Source: Candidatus Saccharicenans sp.
GTDB lineage: Bacteria > Acidobacteriota > Aminicenantia > Aminicenantales > Saccharicenantaceae
NCBI GenBank assembly: GCA_024653215.1
Contig: JANLFU010000013.1
Location: forward strand, 1 to 46,721
DNA: 46,721 bases
Reading direction: 5' to 3'
Positions 42,028 through 46,721 of this stretch are shown here, piece by piece. Position 1 is the stretch's first letter, and every line of letters starts with the position of its first letter. A model generated the notes under the pieces. It was not told the origin of the DNA. It ran no database searches and saw only the letters and a list, made by a program, of their open reading frames with translations. A program made the position numbers and the translations under genes.

Positions 42028-42391
42028 TTTATTGTCGCCATCACAGTATAAAGCAGCTAAGCCAGGCAGGGCGCGGGTGCCTTGCCTCCCAGAAGATTTC
42101 CCGGGGTATGCTGGCGGCGGGTTTCGGTCTGTTAATGGCCATAAGCTTGATCATTTCATCTCAAGTTTCGAGTAATAGATTACCTCTTATCAAACGCAGG
42201 TCCTTAACCATCTGACCTGAATTAATTCACCCCTGGTCTCTTTTCTTAATCAGTTGGTTATTACCTATGTTTGAGGAAGGTCAAGACCTTTCTGCCTGGC
42301 GTTGTGACGGGTGTGGGCAGAGGAATTTCTTCCTTCAGGTTGCAGGTTCAGATGGCATTGATAAGTTGATAGATGGAAGGAAAGCAATCTT
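42028..42391. other. Intergenic region
   Basis: About 360 bp between convergent genes. No ORF or RNA gene is seen; the terminator of the leftward gene bounds it on the right. Confidence 0.5.
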
Positions 42392-42433
42392 AAAAAATAA
42401 AAAAGGGGACAGCCGGATTCACCGGCTGCCCCC
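42392..42433 (-). terminator. Rho-independent terminator of the secreted hypothetical gene
   Basis: A 12-bp stem (42433-42422 with 42416-42405, one G-U pair, five-base loop) is followed on the minus strand by TTTTTTATTTTTT. Confidence 0.92.
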
Positions 42434-42460
42434 TGAGATGTAGCTTTATTCTTCTATTGG

Positions 42461-43513
42461 TTACTCAACGACCAGTTCAAAGGGGACTCTCTTTTCCAGG
42501 GTGGTCCCGCCGATCTTATCCTTGATGCTGATGACCAGCTCGTAACCACCGCCTTCCAGGGGACGGGTTTCGATTCTCTCTCCCTTGTCATCTGTTACCT
42601 TAATCTGCTTGGCGGCCGGGATGGGAATGGGCTGCTCGATGAAGGGTGATTCGTAAGTCATCGGGGTGAAGGCCACGATCTTGGTTCCTCCCTTGCGGAT
42701 GTCAAAGTTTATTTCCAGCGCGGCCTTCTGGCTCTCGTCGAACTTGGTTCCGTAAACCATGAACATCAGGGTGGGCTGGTCGTTAGGCTTGAACCTCATC
42801 TCAGTATAGGGATAAGCCTTCAGGATCATCCAGCCGAAGTAATCCTTGTGGAAGTTGGGGTAATTTTCGGCCGTGTCCAGCTGCTCGTAATTTTTCAGCA
42901 ACAACAGGCTGGTGGTGTCCATCTGGCCGTTCTTGTAGCTTTCTTCGTAGCGGGGAATTTCGAATTCGTAGTAGGTTGTCCCTATCTTCTTGGTCTTCCT
43001 GTTGCCCAGGGCCGCGGCCAGGATGTATTTTCCGGACGGCAACGGATAGCCGAGGTAGTAGCAGCTCTCGCCTTCGGGGTTGTATTCAGCAGCCGGTATG
43101 GAGAACTGGCTGTAAGCTTTATTCTCGGTCATCAGCTTGGGGGTGGGCCCGTCATTCTGGTAAATCTGGAAGAAAATATCGGGCTCGGTCTGGTAGCTGT
43201 CACCGGCGCTGATGGATTGAGTCTGGGCATACTCCAGGTCGGAATTCTTTATCCTGGTGATGAAAATGGCAATGTAAGTTCCTCTGGCCGGGAGAATGTA
43301 ATGTCCATGGAAGTTAAAGGGCAGGTCCGGCTTAACCTGACGGGTGGCCAGTCCCTGCTCCAGCAGCGCTTTGACGTCGGTGGGCAGGGTGGTCTTGGCT
43401 TTCTGGTCTTTTTTCTGATCTTTCTTCTGAGGCTCTGCCTGAGCCAGATTGAAAGCTAAGGTCAGCGTCAGAATCAGGACCAGCGAAAGGGCGAAAAATT
43501 TCTTAAGGTTCAT
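42461..43513 (-). CDS. Secreted protein of unknown function under a sigma-54 promoter
   Basis: I do not recognise a family. The 350-residue protein has a signal peptide ending near residue 26 (FNLAQA), then a Lys/Gln-rich linker (QKKDQKKDQK, about 29-38). The rest is predicted beta-rich with many Tyr and Pro: GHYILPARGTYIAIFITRI (about 70-88), GYPLPSGKYILAAALG (about 155-170), and a C-terminal Ig-like stretch (PLEGGGYELVISIKDKIGG; VPFELVVE). It could be a periplasmic or surface beta-sandwich protein. Copy-B TonB and GWxTD genes lie next to it, and it has its own RpoN promoter, ribosome site (CAGGAGGAAAG) and strong terminator, so it is a real monocistronic gene. Confidence 0.85.
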   Translation of the reverse strand: MNLKKFFALSLVLILTLTLAFNLAQAEPQKKDQKKDQKAKTTLPTDVKALLEQGLATRQVKPDLPFNFHGHYILPARGTYIAIFITRIKNSDLEYAQTQSISAGDSYQTEPDIFFQIYQNDGPTPKLMTENKAYSQFSIPAAEYNPEGESCYYLGYPLPSGKYILAAALGNRKTKKIGTTYYEFEIPRYEESYKNGQMDTTSLLLLKNYEQLDTAENYPNFHKDYFGWMILKAYPYTEMRFKPNDQPTLMFMVYGTKFDESQKAALEINFDIRKGGTKIVAFTPMTYESPFIEQPIPIPAAKQIKVTDDKGERIETRPLEGGGYELVISIKDKIGGTTLEKRVPFELVVE

Positions 43514-43550
43514 CTTTCCTCCTGTTTATTCTTCTCACCAGCTTCTTAAC

Positions 43551-43566
43551 TGCAATAATCGTGCCA
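43551..43566 (-). promoter_or_regulatory. Sigma-54 (RpoN) -24/-12 promoter of the secreted hypothetical gene
   Basis: The minus strand reads TGGCACGATTATTGCA, a full match to the RpoN consensus TGGCACG-N4-TTGCA with GG-N10-GC. The predicted start near 43540 gives a leader of about 27 nt that includes the ribosome site. A dyad TGTAAA-N5-TTTACA (43617-43633) lies about 50 bp upstream. Confidence 0.88.
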
Positions 43567-43672
43567 GCTAAGAAGGGGGATTTTTTCTTATCGTTCGCCT
43601 GATTTTATCTCTTTATTGTAAATTTATTTTACAGGATCAAAAATAAATAATAACCTAAACCTCAGCATTATT

Positions 43673-44701
43673 CTACCTTAAACCTCGGCTGTTTTTCAAC
43701 TGGTATCTCGAAACTGCTCTCAGGTGTTCCTGGTAAGAGCGGTTGAAGACATGACTGCCGTCGTTCCGGGATACAAAGTATAAATAATCAACCGGGGCCG
43801 GATGCAGGGCCGCCTGCAGCGAAGCCCGGCCAGGATTGCAGATGGGGCCCGGCGGCAGGCCGCGATAGAGGTAGGTATTGTAGGGGGAGGCCAGGTCCTT
43901 GTCCCTGAGCCGCAGGTTTCCGTCAAAACGGCCTTCCAGTTTCAGGGCATAGATGATGGTCGGGTCACAATCGAGTTTCATTCCCAGGCGCAGCCGGTTG
44001 TGAAAGACCGCCGAGACCAGCGGCTTTTCTTCTTCTCTTGACGTTTCCTTTTCAATCAGCGAAGCCAGAGTGACCACTTCCCTGACCGTCAGGCTCAACT
44101 GCCCGGAGCGGGCCAGGTCTTCGGGGCCGAAATTTTTCCTGAACTGCTCGACCATGGCCTTTACCATTTCCAGGGCTTCGATGCCGCGCGGGAAATGATA
44201 GGTTTCGGGAAAAAGATAGCCTTCAAGGTTGGGAGCCTTCGGGTCGAGGTCGGATACCAGCTCGGCCTTCTGGCAGGCTTCCAGGAACGAACCTCGAAGG
44301 GGATAGGCTTTTTCTTCCAGCAGGCCGGCAATTTCTTTATAAGTCAGGCCCTCCGGTATGGTTATCGGGTGAAGTCGGACCTTGCCGGCCATCATCTGGA
44401 GCATGATTCTTTTCTGGGTAAGTGGTGGCTCGAACCAGTATTCTCCCGCTCGTAAAAAGCGGGGTGAGTAATAAAGGGAATAAGCGAGGCGGAAGGCCCT
44501 GGTATCCTTAATCAATCTGCTCTTCTGAAGAGTTTGAGCAATGCTGCCGACGCCCTGTCCCTTTTCTATCAGAACGCCGACGGGGGCTTGTGGCGAGATG
44601 GTAGTATTCAGGCGCCTGGCCAGGTAATAGGTCAGGCCGAGGTTGGCCAGCACCAGCAATAACAGGAGGATTTCAATTATCTTCCGTGGTGTTATCGGCA
44701 T
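43673..44701 (-). CDS. mltG: Endolytic murein transglycosylase MltG (YceG)
   Basis: A 342-residue membrane-anchored enzyme that cuts nascent glycan strands and sets their length. One N-terminal helix (about 9-27) anchors it. A LysM-like segment follows (LIEKGQGVGSIAQTLQKS, 44-61). The YceG catalytic blocks are present: EGYLFPETYHFP (160-171), ASLIEKET (213-220) with Glu217 as the catalytic acid (E218 in E. coli), HNRLRLGMKLDCDPTIIYAL, and YNTYLYRGLPPGPICNPG. The start overlaps ruvX by 29 bp, and the genes form an operon with ddl, a reasonable cell-wall grouping. Confidence 0.96.
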   Translation of the reverse strand: MPITPRKIIEILLLLLVLANLGLTYYLARRLNTTISPQAPVGVLIEKGQGVGSIAQTLQKSRLIKDTRAFRLAYSLYYSPRFLRAGEYWFEPPLTQKRIMLQMMAGKVRLHPITIPEGLTYKEIAGLLEEKAYPLRGSFLEACQKAELVSDLDPKAPNLEGYLFPETYHFPRGIEALEMVKAMVEQFRKNFGPEDLARSGQLSLTVREVVTLASLIEKETSREEEKPLVSAVFHNRLRLGMKLDCDPTIIYALKLEGRFDGNLRLRDKDLASPYNTYLYRGLPPGPICNPGRASLQAALHPAPVDYLYFVSRNDGSHVFNRSYQEHLRAVSRYQLKNSRGLR

Positions 44702-45119
44702 GATGACGTTTCTTTTCCAGGTAGGCTTCCAGGATGATGACCGCGGCCAGCTGGTCTTCCCTCCGCTTCTTTTCCCGGTAGTCGCCCTTGAAACCTTCCA
44801 GTTTTCTCTGGGCCTGCTGGGTGGTCAGCCGCTCGTCCCAGAAAATTACTTTCCGGCCGGTGACCTTTTCCAGCCAGGTGGCAAATTCCCGGGTGACCTC
44901 GGCCCGGCGACCCTCGCTACCATCCATCCGCAGTGGCCAGCTAAGCACAATTTCTTCAACCTTTTTTTCTTCCACCAGTTTCTGGAAGAAGGCCCGGTTT
45001 TCGGCCTCGTTTTCTTTCAGTATATAGGTGCCGTAGGGCTGGGCGGTAAACTGCAGCGGGTCGCTCAGGGCCAGGCCGAGATGGCGGTCGCCGAAGTCGA
45101 TGGCCAGGATTCTGCCCAT
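44673..45119 (-). CDS. ruvX: Pre-16S rRNA nuclease / putative Holliday junction resolvase RuvX (YqgF)
   Basis: A 148-residue RNase H-like nuclease. ILAIDFGDRHLGLALSDP (4-21) contains the first catalytic Asp (D8), PLRMDGSEG is the central block, FWDERLTTQQAQ holds the DERLTT motif, and REDQLAAVIIL gives the last acidic residue. In E. coli YqgF processes the 5' end of 16S rRNA; the family was earlier predicted as a Holliday resolvase. Pairing with mltG is common in bacterial genomes. It starts 3 bp after the ddl stop and overlaps mltG downstream. Confidence 0.95.
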   Translation of the reverse strand: MGRILAIDFGDRHLGLALSDPLQFTAQPYGTYILKENEAENRAFFQKLVEEKKVEEIVLSWPLRMDGSEGRRAEVTREFATWLEKVTGRKVIFWDERLTTQQAQRKLEGFKGDYREKKRREDQLAAVIILEAYLEKKRHHADNTTEDN

Positions 45120-45122
45120 GTT

Positions 45123-46184
45123 TCAGGTTCTTTCCAGGCAGCGTTTTTTCAGGCGGTGGCGGCGCAGGGCCAGTTGAATCAGCCGGTCTAAAAGCCGGGA
45201 GAAGCTCAGCCCGCTGACTTCCCACAGCCTGGGGTACATGCTTATTTCGGTGAAACCGGGAATGGTGTTTATTTCATTTATGTAGATGTTCCGGGTTCCC
45301 TGTTCCAGGAAAAAATCGACCCGGGCCATTCCGCAGCCATCTATGGCCCGGAAGGAAGCCACGGCCAGCTCCTGGAAACGCCTGGTCAGGTCTTCCGGTA
45401 GCCCGGCCGGGATACGGAACCTGGTCTTGCCTTCCAGGTACTTATCGGCGTAGTCGTAAAATTCCCGGTGGGGAATGACCTCGCCCGGGAGGGAGGCTCT
45501 GGGTCGCTCGTTGCCCAGGACGCTGCATTCGATTTCCCGCCCCTTGATGGCCTTTTCCACCAGGATCTTGTGGTCGTAGCGGAAAGCCAGCCTGACTGCC
45601 GGAGCCAGCTCTTTTTTGCTCTTTACCTTGGAAATACCCACCGAGGAACCCAAATTGGCCGGCTTGACAAACAGCGGCAGGCCAAGCTCCTGGATTATTT
45701 TTTTCTCTATATCCTTCCGGTCCTTCTTCCAGTCTTCTTCGTACAGCACAAGGTAAGGCACCACCGGCAGGCCCAGCCGGCTCAGCAGGTGCTTGAAAAT
45801 GGCCTTGTCCATGCCGATGGCCGAGGCCAGAACCGGAGCCCCAACGTAAGGCACATCGGCCATTTCCAGCAGGCCCTGGATGGTCCCGTCTTCACCGTAG
45901 GGTCCATGGAGAACGGGGAAATAAACGTCGGCCTTGATGGCCGGCCTTTCTCTTTGGCCGTCCCAGGGCAGGAAGGAAAAGCCGCGGCCGGCTTTCAGGG
46001 TGGCGGACGGGGCTTCGGGCGAGGAAACCAGCTTCCAGGTTCCCTTCTTGGTTACGTATATGGAGAAGACCCGGTACTTTTTCCGGTCAAGGTTCTTATG
46101 GATGGCCCGGGCTGAAATTATGGAGATCTCGTGTTCGGCCGAGCGGCCGCCGAAGATCAGGGCCACGGTCAACAGGTCTTTCAT
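45123..46184 (-). CDS. ddl: D-alanine--D-alanine ligase
   Basis: A 353-residue ATP-grasp ligase that forms D-Ala-D-Ala for peptidoglycan. VALIFGGRSAEHEISIISA (7-25) is the N-terminal signature, PVLHGPYGEDGTIQGLLE the second, KPANLGSSVGI the ATP-grasp block, and EINTIPGFTEISMYP the metal-binding C-terminal motif. The omega loop reads FYDYADKYLEG; Tyr at the position that separates D-Ala from D-lactate ligases indicates normal D-Ala-D-Ala and no intrinsic glycopeptide resistance of the D-Lac type. The frame is open ten codons farther, but I place the start at 46184, the family-typical start, 8 nt after a TAAAAT box. First gene of the ddl-ruvX-mltG operon. Confidence 0.96.
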   Translation of the reverse strand: MKDLLTVALIFGGRSAEHEISIISARAIHKNLDRKKYRVFSIYVTKKGTWKLVSSPEAPSATLKAGRGFSFLPWDGQRERPAIKADVYFPVLHGPYGEDGTIQGLLEMADVPYVGAPVLASAIGMDKAIFKHLLSRLGLPVVPYLVLYEEDWKKDRKDIEKKIIQELGLPLFVKPANLGSSVGISKVKSKKELAPAVRLAFRYDHKILVEKAIKGREIECSVLGNERPRASLPGEVIPHREFYDYADKYLEGKTRFRIPAGLPEDLTRRFQELAVASFRAIDGCGMARVDFFLEQGTRNIYINEINTIPGFTEISMYPRLWEVSGLSFSRLLDRLIQLALRRHRLKKRCLERT

Positions 46185-46192
46185 TCGCCTGA

Positions 46193-46198
46193 ATTTTA
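46193..46198 (-). promoter_or_regulatory. Possible -10 box of the ddl operon
   Basis: TAAAAT on the minus strand, 8 nt before the ddl ATG. No convincing -35 is present at 16-18 bp. If real, the transcript is nearly leaderless. Confidence 0.35.
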
Positions 46199-46267
46199 GC
46201 CCATTTCCGGCCAAAAAAAAAGTTAATATAACTCCAATTAATAAAATTTGCCCCGACTAAATTTATG

Positions 46268-46297
46268 TTGACAGGCAGGAAGGAGCAAAATTATAAT
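46268..46297 (+). promoter_or_regulatory. Sigma-70 promoter of the last gene
   Basis: TTGACA (46268-46273), an 18-bp spacer and TATAAT (46292-46297), both boxes perfect. The leader is about 33 nt and contains AGAGGTG before the ATG at 46337. Confidence 0.8.
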
Positions 46298-46336
46298 AGC
46301 CCCAAGGTGGAAGAAATAACGCCAAGAGGTGTCAAG

Positions 46337-46721
46337 ATGAAAAAAAGCCTTATTATTAACCTCTGTCTTTTTATTTTTGCCGGACTGGTGTTCGGCCTGC
46401 TGGCCCAGGAAAGCCAGGTCCAGAAAGCCAGGGTTTTTGCCGAAGAATATCCCCTCCTGACCGATACCGACCTTTACTGCTCGGTCCTGGTCTGGGATAA
46501 GGGGCTGCCCGAGATCCAGATCATTGGATCGGAGAGGGAAGAGGAACGGGCCATGATGGTTGATTCCGATACTTTCTATATAAATAAGGGTAAGGAAGAC
46601 GGGATGGAGATCGGCCAGATGTTCCTGGCGATTGACATCGGTCAGCCGATTCCACAGCTCGGATATATCGCCCAGAAAAAGGGCAAAGTCAGGATTATCC
46701 GCCTGGAAGACCGGGTCAGCG
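46337..46721 (+). CDS. Secreted protein of unknown function, C-terminus cut by window edge
   Basis: 128 codons are visible and the frame is open at the right edge. The N-terminus MKKSLIINLCLFIFAGLVFGLLAQ is a signal peptide with likely cleavage near residue 23. The mature part begins ESQVQKARVFAEEYPLLTDTDLYC, then shows a beta-strand pattern DTFYINKGKEDGMEIGQMFLAI, which resembles the short Gly-rich beta modules with the pattern vxiNkGxxdGv-xxGqxf seen in several envelope proteins (for example FlgT C-terminal-like repeats). I cannot name a family from this fragment. AGAGGTG precedes the ATG, and the promoter is strong. Confidence 0.8.
   Translation, partial: MKKSLIINLCLFIFAGLVFGLLAQESQVQKARVFAEEYPLLTDTDLYCSVLVWDKGLPEIQIIGSEREEERAMMVDSDTFYINKGKEDGMEIGQMFLAIDIGQPIPQLGYIAQKKGKVRIIRLEDRVS

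Overview
The window looks like chromosomal DNA from a diderm, moderately GC-rich bacterium of the Candidatus Aminicenantes / Acidobacteriota type. That placement is an inference from gene content. It rests on three GWxTD-domain proteins, two orphan TonB-dependent receptors with an N-terminal carboxypeptidase-regulatory-like domain, two sulfatase-fold/TPR fusion proteins, and an LptF-LptG fusion that implies an LPS-type outer membrane. I see no phage, IS element, CRISPR array or rRNA.

Layout. 1-3.8 kb: a secreted M16 zinc protease (cut by the window edge), an iron-sulfur-type flavoprotein with a small membrane protein, and a small unknown protein. 3.8-5.5 kb: the primary sigma factor. 5.6-15.0 kb: envelope module A, made of GWxTD-TPR, regulatory-like/TPR and sulfatase-like/TPR genes, with a convergent TonB receptor. 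15.3-31.9 kb is mostly housekeeping: tRNA-Val(CAC), a zinc-ribbon/acidic/RDD protein, DUF1848, lipA plus a phosphoesterase, rpsU, a racemase/P1-peptidase pair, pgeF, purC, a PHP/CvpA/Fis-like cluster, groESL behind a CIRCE-like element, the fused lptFG and a bifunctional nuclease. 32.0-43.5 kb: envelope module B, with a short GWxTD protein, a second sulfatase-like/TPR protein, a second TonB receptor, a second GWxTD-TPR plus regulatory-like/TPR pair, and a secreted protein of unknown function. 43.7-46.2 kb: a ddl-ruvX-mltG operon for cell-wall synthesis. A partial secreted protein runs off the right edge.

The most interesting result is that modules A and B contain the same four protein types, and that three envelope genes (both TonB receptors and the unknown secreted protein at 42461-43513) each have a well-formed sigma-54 promoter: TGGCAC, N5, then TTGCT or TTGCA, with exact GG-N10-GC spacing. 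The two receptor promoters predict leaders of about 145 nt that share a strong internal Shine-Dalgarno-like AAGGAGGTGA followed by potential hairpins. This suggests a sigma-54-controlled outer-envelope regulon. No sigma-54 activator is encoded here, only a stand-alone Fis-like HTH protein upstream of groES. A second theme is genes whose -10 box lies only 7-13 nt before the start codon (second sulfatase-like gene, pgeF, ddl, short GWxTD), which predicts leaderless or nearly leaderless mRNAs.
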